From assembly GCF_918797505.1 (NCBI RefSeq), contig NC_092801.1, positions 36,138,517 to 36,202,516 on the forward strand: a DNA stretch of 64,000 bases. The letters run 5' to 3'. Shown piece after piece: positions 11,563-23,886 of the stretch (its first letter is position 1; the number at the start of each line of letters is the position of its first letter). The stretch comes from Bemisia tabaci (Eukaryota; Arthropoda; Insecta; Hemiptera; Aleyrodidae). The notes beneath the pieces were generated by a model. The model was not told the origin of the DNA, ran no database searches, and was given only the letters and a program-made list of their open reading frames with translations. A program made the translations under genes and the position numbers.

Positions 11563-12485
11563 CAAAGGTCTTGTCGAATATTGCGTAGCACCCGAGTGCG
11601 GAGGCGTTGGATGGAATGGCTCCTCTTTCGAAATATTCACCTATGCCGTAACATCATTTTTGTAGCGGGAAGCTATAAAAAAACGTAAGGTTGCACAGAT
11701 TGTGGAGTTAGAAATGCATTTCTGACTTTGCCAATGCGTTTATCGTGATTCTTGTGTAATTTACTTTAAGAGTAAACTCCTAGTTTTGCTGTAGCAAACG
11801 TTTGCGACAGGCTCATTACTTGAACAAAAAGATTCTGAGCTAATTACATGTAATGATGTAATGCGTTCCGCCAAAAAATACTTAGTGTTGATAACAGAGC
11901 ATTCTGCTCACAGGCTCATATTAGAAACAGTGTAAATGCAAATGGTTTTCCTGTGCAGAGAGGTGTTTTTATGGAAGAGCCTTAGTGGTTCCTTATTTCA
12001 AAATGCAATCCATATGGCTATTCAGCTCTTTACTCTATATCTATTTGCTGTCAAGAACAACATTTTTAAAGCATTTCAGTGGATTTTCTAATGTATTTCG
12101 ACGCTTTATTTCATTTCATTTTTCAGGGTTTTCAAAAAATTCAGAGCCTCTCCGCCGCTCCCAACCCGAAACCAATAACTACTACGTCTCCACTTGCCTC
12201 GATCTCCTCTAACGCAAGACCGTAAACTTATGGATGTGTTGCGTGCAATAAGGGTATTTCTTGGTTGCGGTGTTTCCGAATCTCCAGTGCTAATTTTTAT
12301 TTTAGAGAGGAAACCGTTGGGTCAATTTTCCAAAATTTTCCGTATTCAGCAATGTGAGATCATAAAGAATATTCAGTAAAAGTCACGACGAATTTCATAC
12401 AGTTACTTCAATTATAATGGGTGAAACGCTATCTGAAATTTTGAGAATCTGTGACCAAGAAATGCTAATTTTGCACCCAGCGCTT
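11563..12485. other. No gene; repeat remnant then unique sequence
   Basis: 11625-11830 resembles 4930-5130 and 61996-62190, a diverged dispersed repeat. From 11830 on I see nothing recognisable apart from short unsupported frames. Confidence 0.5.
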
Positions 12486-12994
12486 CAATGGAGAGGTTGC
12501 ATGTGTGAGGAATGTGCGATTTGACTGTTGATTCTAATGTAAAAGTTCGCGAGAAACACGATGGTGCCACTGGTTTTCTCTGAAATTAACTCCCAAGCTC
12601 AAAAAAAACTCTCAAGTTGAGGCCAAAATGGAGGGGATATCCCACGCTATCCTGAGAGTCCACCTCTACATCAAGACAAACTCACCATGCAAAGATAGGG
12701 AGCAAATACATTGACAGGGCTGCCACTTTATTTAGGGATTCCAAAACTGAAAACACGGCATCACTGCTAATGTATTTGCTCCCTATCTTTGCATGGAGAG
12801 TTTGTCTTGGTGTAGAGGTAGACTCTCAGGACAGCGTAGGATATCCCCTCCATTTTGGCCTCAACTTGAGAGCTTTTTTGAGCTTGGGAGTTGATTTCAG
12901 AGAAAACCAATGGCTCGTATCGTGTTTCTCGCGAACTTTTACAAAAGTATTGATAGTCAAATCGCAAATTTCTCACACATGCAACATCTCCATT
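12486..12994. mobile_element. TGGAGA-510 foldback element
   Basis: About 509 bp with arms of roughly 230 bp (12486-12716 and 12755-12994) and a short loop. Ends read AATGGAGAGGTTGCATGTGT and its inverse CACACATGCAACATCTCCATT. Arms differ by scattered substitutions only. A second near-full copy is at 46623-47132. The internal frames mirror each other and encode nothing recognisable. Confidence 0.9.
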
Positions 12995-13602
12995 TTCATA
13001 CAAGCTCCAGAAAAAATGGATCCCTATAGAAGATAGAGCTCATATCCAAACGTATTAACGGAATTACCTCGGAGGCGCCGTACCCCTACTCACTATCAAC
13101 ACGCGTTTCCACGTTTTCTATTCGAGGATTAAACCGCGACGAGGTGGTAAAGCCGCCGGTGGTAAACCTGCCGCAACGAAGACGAACACGGCTCGGTACA
13201 AGTACCCGGAGCTTGTTTGCAAAAAGGAATCAATTTTCAATCACGGGCGAGCACGCAAATTGCATTACGTTTCGAAAACGTTTTGCATGGTTGGTGGCGC
13301 CGGGAGGGGGGGGGGGGCGGGGAAGGGGGCAGAGGTGACTGTGACTGAGGAGCGGTCGGAACTATCCGATTGGAGGTCCTTAATTAAAACAAGGAAACTT
13401 AAGTGCACGCACGCTCGAGCTCTCCATCTCGCCCGCGGGGCGCTAACGCGCCCCGTTGCCGCCCCGGGTGGAGTGACGATTGTTGCGAAGATAAACGAGC
13501 GGTCGGTGAGGAATGGAGCTCTTGCATGTGTCAGAAATTTGCGGTTTGAGCACTGTTACCATCGTGAATGTAATATGTCGCGAGAAACGCGATAATGCCA
13601 CA
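12995..13602. other. GC-rich unique stretch with G-run; no gene called
   Basis: A patch rich in G (runs at about 13306-13330) and CpG is followed by GCCCGCGGGGCGCTAACGC. 13513-13595 is a fragment of the TGGAGA-510 arm. CpG richness could mark a regulatory or exonic remnant, but no exon is identified. Confidence 0.45.
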
Positions 13603-13735
13603 CACTGGAAAAAAAAAAAAAAACACATTGGATCTAGAATCCAGACTCTTGAAAACATTGACAAGAAAGAATACTCTTGATTCGATCGGATTTTTGCTTG
13701 AGTCAAAACGAAATCCGCTTAACTTAAGTAAAAAC
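13603..13735. mobile_element. CACTGG-227 element, truncated
   Basis: It starts CACTGGAAAAAA, continues through ATTGGATCTAGAATCCAGAC and stops about half way. The right terminus is missing. Confidence 0.8.
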
Positions 13736-13754
13736 GCGTCAACTCTGCTACATA

Positions 13755-14060
13755 CATTTGCTGGCTATCTCTGTAAGGAGAGGATGACCAGATATAGAGG
13801 TGGGCTCTCAGGGTAGCGTGGGATATCTCCTCCATTGCGGCCTTAACTTTAAGAGCTCTTTTTGTGCTTAAGAGTTGATTTCAGAGAAACCCAGTGTAGC
13901 AGCACCTCAGTAATCGTAGTTTACTTTGGCTTTGAATGAGAAAATATAGATAGCAGTCAATAATAGAGCTCTTGCATGCATCAGAAATTTGCGATTTAAG
14001 TACTGATTCTTGCGTAAAATTTCGCGAAAAACACTATGATTGCCACTAGTTTTCTCTGAA
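13755..14060. mobile_element. Two fragments of TGGAGA-510
   Basis: 13755-13905 matches the inner arm (TGGGATATCTCCTCCATT, TTGATTTCAGAGAAA) and 13969-14060 the outer arm (TTGCATGCATCAGAAATTTG). They are pieces of a broken copy. Confidence 0.6.
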
Positions 14061-14778
14061 ATCAACTCCAAGTGAGTCCCTGAACAGGGTCTATGTTGTG
14101 AATCCCCTGTTTATCGATTCTTTACCATAGGTTTAAATGGCAGACCAATCGATATATCGCAGAGCACACCGCGCCACTGAGCGCAACCACACTGAAAAAA
14201 AAAATTCTCGGCGTTTTTACCAAGGTATGTTGGTACCTTTACCATCTCACTGTATTTACCAATTATTGGTAATTTTATTTAGACAGACTGGTATTCTTAC
14301 CTAAAAACCAGTATTTTTACTGTTTTTTCAGGTAAGAATACCACTTTTATTGGTAATCAATTCCCGGTAACTTTGCTACTTTATCTCGGTTATTCTACCA
14401 CAGTCGATAAAAAATATTGGCGTTTTTACCAAGGTCCAGTAAAATTACCGAGAAAGTTCAATAATTTCACCGAGATTTCTCGGTGAAATTACCAATTCTA
14501 TAAATGGTAATTTTACCAAGAAAAAACTAGGATCAAATAGAACCCTGAATTCTTGGTAATTTTACCCTTTTCTTAGTAAATACACCGAGATTTTTTTTTC
14601 AGTGTGGGAAAAAAAATGCGTCTCAAAAAAATCGCCATTAGTTTTCTCTGAAATCAACTCCAAGTGAGCCCCTAAACAGGGTCTATGTTGTGAATCCCCT
14701 ATTTATCGATCCTTTATCATAGGTTTAAATGACAGACCAATCGATATATCGCAGAGCAAACCACGCCACTGGGCGAAA
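14035..14778. repeat. 150-bp direct duplication bracketing a palindromic element
   Basis: 14037-14187 and about 14629-14778 are direct copies (spacing about 592 bp). Each holds TTTTCTCTGAAATCAACTCC and then the right end of a CAGTGGCG-164 element ending CGCGCCACTG or CACGCCACTG. The foldback at 14190-14604 lies between them. Confidence 0.85.
14190..14604. mobile_element. Palindromic CACTGAAAA element
   Basis: 415 bp with ends CACTGAAAAAAAAAA and TTTTTTTTTCAGTG. The interior is rich in GGTAA/TTACC motifs that pair across the element (for example GGCGTTTTTACCAAGGT near both ends). Its CACTG...CAGTG ends resemble CACTGG-227 but the interior is unrelated. The flanks CCA/TGG extend the inverted repeat, so the exact boundary and target duplication are ambiguous. 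Confidence 0.82.
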
Positions 14779-15337
14779 CCACCCTCGGACTCGCAAATCG
14801 GGAGTGGATGATAGGCCCCGCGGGATCGGGGTTCCATCCCTTCCGCCTTTCGTCACTCTGGAGATCGCGATCCCGGTGCCCGTCAAGCGGGGGGCATTGT
14901 AACGACACTCAATCAAGATGCATCCGGCCCCGACAGGGAGTAATGCGCCCCCCCTCCACCCACGCCCCCGCCGAAAGGTAGATACCGCCGAGTGCACGCC
15001 CGAGGGGGGTGAGAGGGGTTGCTGAGGGGCCCCCGGGGAGAAACCACTTAGCCGTCACTTTATCTTGCCCCCTCCCGAGGAGCATTTAGCCGTCTTTGTT
15101 TCTTTTTTGCAAATCGTCCTCCTGCATCGCTCCTTTATCTCCTTACTCTGCTCGCGTTGCCAAATTTCGGACGAAATGGAGAATTTGCACACACAAATAG
15201 TGCTTCGTCTGAGAGTGCCTAATGAGCTGAGTTCGCAGTATTTTTCATAATTTTTTTCTGATATGGGATATTGGGGAGAGATTGATTTAAAGAAGAGAAA
15301 ATTTCCCGCCTTGTGACGTCACCTGGCGGCATTTTCC
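14779..15337. other. GC-rich unique stretch
   Basis: 14780-15070 is strongly GC-rich with many C/G runs, in contrast to its AT-rich surroundings. Frames on the minus strand are low-complexity and match nothing I know. It could be a degraded CpG-rich region. Confidence 0.45.
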
Positions 15338-15689
15338 ATTTAAACCAGAGACAAGAGACCCTCCACTGGCCTTCTAGCGACAGGTGGAAGCTTTTACTTT
15401 CGGGGTTTCAACAATTCCTTATGGACAATTATTAGGGAGCAACAGTCATCACCCTAGTTTCGGCTGTTGACTTACCTACATGGTCGATGATGAGCTTCGG
15501 GTGACGTCATGAGCCAAACAAGTTTCCTAACTTCGGCCAATTTCGGCTTGTTTGCGAAACGAAACTGCCAACACGTTGTTAAACATCAACCATGTAGGTA
15601 AGTCAACAGTAGAATGCTGAAGTCCCGAAAGTAAAAGTTTCCACCATGGCCAAGATACTTGTGGAGGGTCTCTTGTCTCTGATTTAAAC
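15338..15689. mobile_element. Foldback, TTTAAACCAGAGACAAG ends
   Basis: ACAAGAGACCCTCCAC near 15350 pairs with GTGGAGGGTCTCTTGT near 15661. GTTGACTTACCTACATGG near 15468 pairs with CCATGTAGGTAAGTCAAC near 15590. The loop is about 100 bp. No coding capacity. Confidence 0.82.
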
Positions 15690-15991
15690 ACATGTATCTA
15701 AGCAGATTAGGTTGTTTTGCCATATTTTCCCCAATAATTGTTCAATTTAGAAACCTAGGATATCTTCGCACTCAGTTTTCCTAGCAGTTTCATTTTAAAC
15801 ATAAAATTCACAAAATTTAAAACACCTGTAAATTCTCCATTCGGGATCTTAGAGTGAGTGCGTTGCGGATTTCAGCGATGGACCAAAAATCGAGAATGGG
15901 TCCGTTGCCCACAAGAGATACAGACTCCTCATCCAGCTTTGTACGTAAAAGTTGCTTTGTGATTGAACTACATTTTTCAATTCGTAACTAC

Positions 15992-16432
15992 AATGGGTCG
16001 GTGCGCTGGTCACAGAATCGTGTTTTGATGCTTGATCCTAGTAGATCAGATAAAAATAATAAGATCTGCCCAATCAGCAACTTTCTACATTCAATATTAA
16101 TCGAAATACATCGGGTTTTGAAAAACTCGGTTTATGACGTCATCCGCCGCGGCAGCGACACCCTTGGTTTCTTTCACCTCGGTTTTATCCGAGTTTCACG
16201 CTAAATAACTAGTGCAAACGTGTGTCTAACTAATTGATGAAAGCAAGGTGGAAGAAACCATGGATGTCACTTCCGCGGAGGTTGACGTCATAAACCGAAT
16301 GTTTTAAATCGAAATATTTTATCTCGGTTAATATTCAACGTAGAGAGTTTCGGACGGATTTTAACATTTTTAGCTGATCTACAAGACTCGAGCATCAAAA
16401 CACGATTCTGTGACAAGCGGAATGGACCCATT
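15992..16432. mobile_element. GGGTC-440 foldback, complete
   Basis: 441 bp from AATGGGTCGGTGCGCTGGTC to the inverse ending GGAATGGACCCATT. Subterminal ACAGAATCGTGTTTTGATGC has a perfect inverse on the right. An inner inverted pair contains TTTATGACGTCATCCGCCG facing GACGTCATAAACC. Relatives are 24828-25262 and a half copy at 47420-47502. Confidence 0.9.
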
Positions 16433-17210
16433 TCTGGCTTATCGGCAAAAATACTTATGCCCATAGGGAAACTGATGGTGCATACGTTGTTACTGAACTG
16501 AGACAGAAATTGTACCTCCTAATTGCACCGTGTAGTCCAATTAGTGGTTATCACAAGCAACGAATTTGGGTGGGGGGGGGGGGAATACCTTTCAAAGTAA
16601 TTTTTAAGATGTCATGGTACTTTTCAGGTTAACTGTGTGTGACAATCGCGTAGATCTGATGGAAAATGTCTAAAATCCACCGCTTAATGCACTATTTGTG
16701 CAATATTTACAGTTCACTTCCAAATTACCTGAAACAATATTACGATACTGTTTACTGATTCCAAGCAAAGTTTAAAAATTCCACAGCCATTTTCCTTTTT
16801 TACAGGGCAATTGTTCGACGAAACTGTCCGAAAATTTCATTGAATTTTCTTTGGGCTACCGATAAAACTCAGTGAAATTCGCGATCAGATTCAAGGGAGT
16901 GCCTTTCCTTCTCGCAACTTGTCCATCTTCTGCTTCGCATAATGGAAGTTCAGTTTCAAGCCGGAAAATATTTTTCTTTTTTCTGAAATTCATTTTCTGA
17001 AGACAAATAATTCTTTTCCACAGAAAAATAATATTTTTCTGTGCACAAAATAAGTTTTTCTATATTAAAAAAAAAATAACGTCTGACTAAAAATGATCTT
17101 CAATTTAACGAAAAATAACCCCAGGGAGCTCTTTACCCGTAATGGCACCCGGCTACCGATGTCCTATTTGGCTTACGATCCAGGCAGAAATGTGCTGCAC
17201 TTTCTTCTTT
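16433..17210. other. No gene; short repeat remnants
   Basis: 16445-16560 resembles the palindromic block at 43165-43315 (CATAGGGAAACTGATGGTGC). 16560-16580 has a G-run. 16960-17060 is T-rich with local inverted TTTTTCTGT/ACAGAAAAA motifs. Confidence 0.5.
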
Positions 17211-17367
17211 CCTACAGAAAAGTATTTTTTCCCCACAGAAAAGTATTTTTTCCTACAGAAAAGTATTTTTCCAACAGAAAAGTATTTTTCCCACAGAAAA
17301 GTATTTTCTCTAACAGAGAAGTTTTTTTTTTTTTACAGAAAAGCTCTTTTTTCTACAGAAAAGAAAC
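17211..17367. repeat. About 19-bp tandem repeat, 8 units
   Basis: Units follow the pattern ACAGAAAAGTATTTTTCC with T-tract length variation. They give artefactual Phe/Lys/Ser-rich open frames. Confidence 0.88.
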
Positions 17368-17827
17368 ATTTTGCTGAGTTTAATCAGGAAACTATATTCT
17401 CTCCTTCATAAGCAGCAACATCCATTGTTAGAAAACCTTAAATTTTACTTTCCAGCGGATAACTAAGTAACTTCCATAACAAATTTTTCAAATATCATTC
17501 ACCAAGAGCTGAAAAAGTTTTTTCTTTGCCCTACACAAATTTTTCTGTAAAGAAATAAAATGCCAGCAGAAATTTTGAAACGTCGCATGGCGCTCGTGAA
17601 ACTTTGGCCGGAAGGTGACGATGTGGCAAAGGCCGCAGAATCCTGGCGAGTTCCTCAACGTTGGCGCTCTTGCGAAAGCGAGAGAGTGAAATTAGGCCTG
17701 TCTCTGCGATTTATCTCGGCGCTGTTGAATAGCTCCGCCGGGAATTCAAGGCCAACACTGCTCCTTCATCAAAAAGATACCAGCGTCTATGTACATGCAA
17801 AGTCTCCAGGCGCGCTCTCACGATCAA
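17368..17827. other. Repeat remnants, no gene
   Basis: 17558-17620 (GAAATTTTGAAACGTCGCAT then ACTTTGGCCGGA) is a diverged direct copy of 18240-18300. The rest is unrecognised. Confidence 0.45.
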
Positions 17828-17909
17828 ATTGGACGTACTTATGCTAAAAGGAACTATATGCACAGCGTTTGCGTGAGACATAGTTGCTTTTGTCACAAAT
17901 ACGTCCAAT
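17828..17909. mobile_element. Short palindromic ATTGGACGTA element
   Basis: 82 bp between ATTGGACGTACTTATGC and its inverse ending ACAAATACGTCCAAT. Related to 40241-40369 and to single ends near 34670 and 52595. Confidence 0.7.
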
Positions 17910-18060
17910 TAAGAAAACGTCACCTTCAGCGCAACACCACCGAAGCTCGGTTGATTTGTGACCCAGTTAAATTAATTTTTCCCGGTCCGCCGGAATTCCA
18001 AGCTACTTTGCTACATATTTGGTTTCACTTTTAATTTTGGCATAAAACGGATATCGTCAC

Positions 18061-18304
18061 CCTCCCGTCAAAGTATCACAAGTGCCATATTACGTCTGAA
18101 AATTTCCGCCGCCATTTTACTTTTTTACAGAGAAATTTGTCAACGAAGCTGCCCGAATATTTCGCTGAATTTTCTTCGTGTTGCTGATGAAATGCGGTGA
18201 AATTTTCGGACAGATTCAACCAACAATTACAAAAAATAAAATGGTGGTGGAGATTTTGAAACGTCGCATGATGCTTGTGATACTTTGGCCGGAGGGGGAA
18301 GATA
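18061..18304. repeat. Inverted repeat, about 68-bp arms
   Basis: CTCCCGTCAAAGTATCACAA near 18062 faces TTGTGATACTTTGGCCGGAG near 18276, and CCGCCATTTTA faces AAAATGGTGGTGG. A tandem relative of the right arm lies at 17558. Confidence 0.65.
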
Positions 18305-18869
18305 TATTATGCCTGACACATTTGTGTTGTTTTTCAGTCAAAGAAACATAACAACATTTTGGCAATGCAAGATTTCCACCCGCTAATTTACTAAAAATGT
18401 CAAGCACTTCTCCCTAAATGTCACAAAATTGCTTCTAACTAAATGTAAGAATCAGCAAAATTTTGACAACAATTGCATAGCCAAAGTCTCGTGACAAAAT
18501 TAAATTATTTGAGTGAACTTTCCACTCTCGAAATGAATTTACGTTCTAACATCTGGAAAAAGACAATATTAGTTGTTCCCTCCCGGAGTATCAATATTTT
18601 ATCAAACCCTAAATTAGAAAACTGAGCGTGTGTCCGATAGCGAAATATTGCATTCGATTAGTCAAACCAAACGGTTGATTTCCGCGTTATCATACTTTAC
18701 GCTTCATTTCAGATTTGAAAAAATAAATGTTTCGGGATCAAAGGAATCCAATGTGATGCGTATTGGATCCACTTTTTGCCAAAAATGTAAATTATTTTTT
18801 TTTTTTTGTGTTCAGCAAAAGTTGCTCGATGTATAGACCATTGCTGACTTCCGCTATAGATTTGGCGAC

Positions 18870-19705
18870 ACGTTCTGTGAGGATAAAGATGAACGCCTTC
18901 AACTCACTGTATAAATTAAATGCGAAATTGCGATACCACCATACGTGCGTCTCGATAGTCATTTTGCATACCCGGCTAATTGAAGGAGAATTTTTGGTTT
19001 CCAATAAATCCATAGACAAAGTAAGAGTTTAGGTTTTCTACTCCATGTTTTTTAACCAAAATTTCACGTAAAGCACAATTCCTGCAACTGAAATTACTAA
19101 AAGTAACTCCTATCTATAGTATTAAATTTTTTTATGCATAAAATGAAACTTCCCTCCTATGGAAAAAATAATATTCTACTAGAGTTAAATCGCTGAACTG
19201 TACTTAGAATAGCCTCTGTGACATAAAAATATAGCAATCTCAATTTTGACACTTTGCCTCAGCTACAGCAAGTTGGTTACATGTAAAACAACGCAGGGTG
19301 GGAAAGAAACAATGCTCGATTGAGAACCTGCCAAAACCGTTGTCTTGCGCGCTTTGACATACGTTGAGTATTATTTTTCATGAGACAGTGCAATTCAAAT
19401 TTCCGTTGATAAATGTAAAATAAAAACGGTCATATCTTAGTTAGGAGTTTAGTAGTTTTGGTGGCACGAATCGTGTTCTAGGTGACATTTTGGTTGAGAA
19501 ATATGTATCAGAAACTTAAATCCGAACCTTGTTTACGGCTTCATTGGAAACCAAAGATTCGCCTTCAATTAGCCGGTTATGCAAAATGACTGTCGTGACG
19601 CACGTATAGTGGTATTACAATTTTGCATTGAAATCGCACAGTGACTTGAAGGCGCTGATCTTCATTCTATCTTTGGGGTCTTTCAGGACAGTTAACCGAA
19701 AATTT
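18870..19705. mobile_element. Large foldback of the ACAAGGTAC family
   Basis: Left and right outer arms (about 18880-19015 and 19543-19690) pair through CGCCTTCAA, GCATACCCGGCTAATTGAAG and their complements. The inner arms carry ACCAAAATTTCACGTAAAGC and its complement. Half copies are found at 50700-50960 and 51275-51430. Frames through the arms are unsupported. Confidence 0.8.
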
Positions 19706-20565
19706 ACACAATTTTAGTGTCTTCAATCGGGCCGTAAATTTAAAAGCTATATTGAAGACATTATTTTGCATGGTAGAAAGATGATTTTTATTTATCTGTA
19801 AGTCTTATTTCAGAAAGGAGGATTGAAAAGGAGTCAAGGATCACATTTTCGTTGCAAAAATCGTGTTCTACATGAAACTCTTAAGAGGCACGGATAATTG
19901 TAAAATTCATGGAAATTGGATAATTCGTACCTTTTCTCCTGGTCCATTAGGACAGCTTGAAAAGTGTCTTAAGTATAAATAACATAAAACAATGCAACCT
20001 TTATTTTCCACTCCCAAAAGTTTACCTTTTACAATATCTCGCGAAAGTGCAATCTCGACACTTCAGACAAACAAATTTTATCCACATGGATGAGAAGGTT
20101 GTAACGCCTGAGGAAGCGAGCTTACACTCGAAAATATAATTGCTTAACGACATCACTTCGTAATCAAACTTGGGGCACAGAAAAGACGGAAATCTATCTG
20201 GCTGTCGCGTTTCTCAGTTTCTCGATTACAGTTCCTGAATTGGATTATCCGGAAGCGTATCTAGCAGAGGAACTCAGAGCTAATCGATAAATGCACGAGG
20301 ACCTTCACGATAAAACATCATATACTCATAACAACGTCCTTATAATTGTGCAGCCATTCAACCATTTAATTTGCAGACAAATATACGTAATTCTCTGCAA
20401 TTTGCTTCAAGTTTCATCCGTATTATCCCCCTAATTTTGGCGGAGAGTTTCACGTACGTAAGTGCACTAATATGAAAGGGAAAATATTGAGGAAGTGCTT
20501 ATTTTACACAATGGTCTAGAAGCAAAAATATATGCGACAATAATGTACACAAAAATGGTTTGCAG
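19706..20565. other. Unique stretch, nothing recognised
   Basis: AT-rich, with no local repeat family and no convincing exon. Confidence 0.5.
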
Positions 20566-21408
20566 GGTACTTTACTATATTACCTGTACACCTAAAATCG
20601 GGAAAAATCAAAATTTTGGATGATCCTGATTTCGAGATATCGCAATTTGAAATTCTCATAGAAATTGCAACTTCTCCACTGATTTTGATCCGCTTCTTTC
20701 TTTATTGGTCCATTGAATCGGTGTTGATCGGTTCACGTTTTTATTTTTCGTTCGATTAATGTCGATCGAAGCCATACCGTTTCGCTACATGCAGACTTCC
20801 TTTCATATTCTCTTTCTTATCAGAATGATTCGCCTTCTACTGCGTCCGCAGCAATTGTTGTTACGAATATGTTGTGCGTTCTGATTTTAGCACATTACAT
20901 ACTCGACTCTCTGAAGGCGTTTTATGTGCGCAAGTGGCGCAGTCTCTCGGAGAGCCCACGAAGTACGGATTGAGTGATTCATTCAATCCCACTTCTGTTG
21001 TTCTCCAACAGGGTACGCCACTTGCGCCCATGAAACGCCTTCAAAGAGTCGTGTATGTAAAGTGCTAAAATCAGCACGCACAACATATTCGTAACAACAA
21101 TTGCTGCAGACGCTATAGAAGGCAAAATGTTCTGTTAAGAAAGAGAGTATGAAAGGAAGTATGCATGTAACGAGAGAGTAGGTATTCGATCGACATGAAT
21201 CGAACGAAAAATAAAAACGTGAACCGATCAACACCGATTCAATGGACGAATAAATAAAATTGCGGATCAAAATCCGTAGAGAACTTGCATTTACCATGAC
21301 AATTTCAAATTGCGATATTTCAAAAATAGGATCAGCCAAGATTTTGATTTTTCTCGACTTTAAGTGTGCACGTACCATAGACCCACCTCCCACCCCCTGC
21401 AAACCGTT
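20566..21408. mobile_element. Large palindromic element, about 840 bp
   Basis: Arms of about 390 bp pair around a centre near 20987. Outer ends are GGTTTGCAGGG (20568) and CCCTGCAAACC (about 21395). Matching blocks include GAATCGGTGTTGATCGGTTC, CAACATATTCGTAACAACAA and TACGCCACTTGCGC. Arms are diverged by several percent, so it is older than the repeat at 1-1130. Confidence 0.88.
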
Positions 21409-22242
21409 ATTCGGAAAATTTTTGTCGCATTTCATTTTGCGTCAAGACCACTGTGTTCAAGCGGCGTTAGTATGGGTATTTACTGCTTTCTCAGAAAAGT
21501 CTTCATTTACAGCATTATCTCATACGGATGTAAGCTATGGAAAGGGAGAGATCGTCGCGCGTGCAGTTACGTAAATTATCCCGAAGGATGATCCGGGAAT
21601 CACAAGCAGCTCGACGTCTAAGATTTAATCCCGATCCCAATAACGAGTTCACTGGAACATCATTTCCTCGAACTCAAAGCTCACCGGAAGGAATAAAACT
21701 GAAGGATTACGACGTCAGAACATCATGTTCCAGTCCTCGCAACATGTCGAATTTCTATAACAAATCTCTTTGTTGTTTTTAGGACTTGTAAACTTCCCGG
21801 CAAAGTACTTTTTCCCTTTTAATAACTTGGACGACTCCGGGGCAAGTGGTAAACTTACTTCGCTTAACAAGAGAGGGGGAATCTTCTAAGAGAGATACAT
21901 TATTCAATTCGGTTCCTGGAAAAGATTAGATTTTCCAGGAAATCTTCAAGTCTGCTAACCACCGAGATTCTACAGGTGATTTGGAAACGCACCACTTTAG
22001 AAGGCGGTTCAATCTTGCCTGATATTTCGTCGCTTCTCTGACGTAAGAGCGTATCTAGATCTCCGCAGGAGCCTCAAAAAACATTGATTTATATGTAAAA
22101 TAGAGCTCAAGTGGAAATTAAGAGACGACCTTACGTCAGAGGGTGACGATTTGAATTGATTTATTTCACTCTGTTTTCAACGCCCTGAGGCCCGATTGTT
22201 GGATTGTTACAGCTCGACCTTGATTGATAGATAGCATTGCTA
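21409..22242. other. Unique stretch, nothing recognised
   Basis: Short frames only. Codon composition gives no coding signal by eye. Confidence 0.5.
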
Positions 22243-22465
22243 ATTGGACCGCGTTGAGCAGAAAGGAACTGAACTATATCAGCTATTGCCAAAGTCAATT
22301 GGACCATTTAATTTTTACTTGAAAACGGTTATGCGGATACTTGTGCAAGTTTCAGTGAATTTTCTGCACAGCACGAAGCAAATCCCATGAAATTTGCGAA
22401 GAAATCAGCACAAACGTTATTTTGTAAAATATTAAATCGTCAAGTTGAATTTGGCAATAGCTAGC
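22243..22465. mobile_element. ATTGGA-260 foldback, right end missing
   Basis: It begins ATTGGACCGCGTTGAGCAG and runs through to TTTGGCAATAGC, where the right terminal GGTTCC...CCAAT segment is absent. Compare the full copy at 24261-24519. Confidence 0.75.
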
Positions 22466-22469
22466 ACCA

Positions 22470-22550
22470 AAAAATATTCTGGAATATTCCAAGAAATATT
22501 CTCGAATATTCTAAGAAATATTCTCGAATATACCAAAAAAATGTTCTCAA
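22470..22550. repeat. AATATTC-rich short tandem repeat
   Basis: Three to four units of about 20 bp (GAAATATTCTCGAATATTC type), each itself nearly palindromic. Confidence 0.7.
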
Positions 22551-23759
22551 ATACTCATTTTCATGAAATAAAATTTGGCAACATTCGATTTCAAAGCTCG
22601 GAGCCAAGTCCCTGCTAAAAAATAACTTAAGGAGCAACAATATCGAAGGCACTTTCTGTATCCTGCAACAACCGTGCACTGTGAAAATTTCAGAAAAAAA
22701 ATATTTTTAAATGTTCCAAAAAATATCCATTCTTATCAAATAAAATTTGAAAATTTGCCAGCATCCGAATATTATTACGACATTTTTCTCCAGGAAAGCG
22801 TAGTAGGGTGGAGGGTTGCTCAAGGCACAACCCTGTCGCGGAAACACGGAGATTCTTCGACTTCCGGTGATGGTGCTCTCTGGCCCGAGACAGGTTCGAG
22901 TCGCTCGAGCAATCGAACCGTTTATCGATGAAACCACACAAGCACCAAAAACTCATGAGCCTTAAAAGGCATTAGATATAAACGAGACCAAAGCCTAGAA
23001 GTTAGCTTTCCTTGAGCGGTTTCGTCACAGCGAACGGTCCAACCCCTGACGGAGCCGGAAAAACTTCATTCGGATTCATTTATTCCGCGCCGTTCCCGCA
23101 AAAATGCCGATCTCTAAGCCGCTCCTAAGGCCCTTTTATTTCATTATGAGCGGCGTTGCCATTTTATTCTACGAATCCGAAGATTTTCCTGCGAGGAAGG
23201 ATGTAATTTAATTACCCGGGCGAATTTATTTTGGGGACCGGCAACAGTGATTGAGATCAATCTAGAGCCAACAATCATGCTGCGCAAAAAATCCCCCCCC
23301 CACACTTCTCCGGTGAGAGTCTCTAGAATGCACGGTAAAAAAAAGTTAGCTGTCCTGAATTTCAATGGCCTTACACTTTCAACTGCGAAATAAGATAAAA
23401 TCGCACTGTAATATTTATTAAAATATAAAATACAACTTGCAGACTTTAGAATTTTAAAGCTTTAAAATTACGTTCTGAAATTGATAAGTTTGAGCCCGTG
23501 CTTTAACAAAACACGATTTGGTCCGCAAATTTATAAATCTTGCCTCCCAAAAAAAGTATTACACTCCTCCTAATTTTTGCGATTTGCCTTTTTCACATTT
23601 GCTTTGTCCTCCATAAGTGTTTGAACGTTGTATCTTTTTAAAGTTTCAGGTTCAAAAGAGAAAAAAAATCAAAACATGAATGAGATTCGATTCTTTGATT
23701 CTGAAGATACAGTTACGTCTTTCCTATTGTTTTCATGTACGAAGAGTAAGAAATGGTGT
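22551..23759. other. Mostly unique, no gene called
   Basis: 22680-22760 repeats part of the preceding AT-rich block. 22830-23330 has moderate GC and no repeat family; it could hold conserved non-coding sequence, but I cannot identify an exon. Confidence 0.45.
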
Positions 23760-23886
23760 TGAAGTGTCTTTTCTACACCACTTTTAGAAACTCAAAATTT
23801 TTGAATGAACGGAGTAATAAGCTTTTAAATTCTCTAAATTTTGTCCGATCTCTCTTATTGACTTGTTCCACTGTGCGCCGTGGGAG
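23760..23886. mobile_element. CACAGTGG element, right-end fragment
   Basis: Ends in GTTCCACTGTGCGCCG, preceded by TTTTGTCCGATCTCTCTTAT as in the full copy ending at 27478. Confidence 0.65.

Noticed and set aside
17093..17411. Phe/Lys-rich frames
   Set aside because: Produced by the 19-bp tandem repeat.
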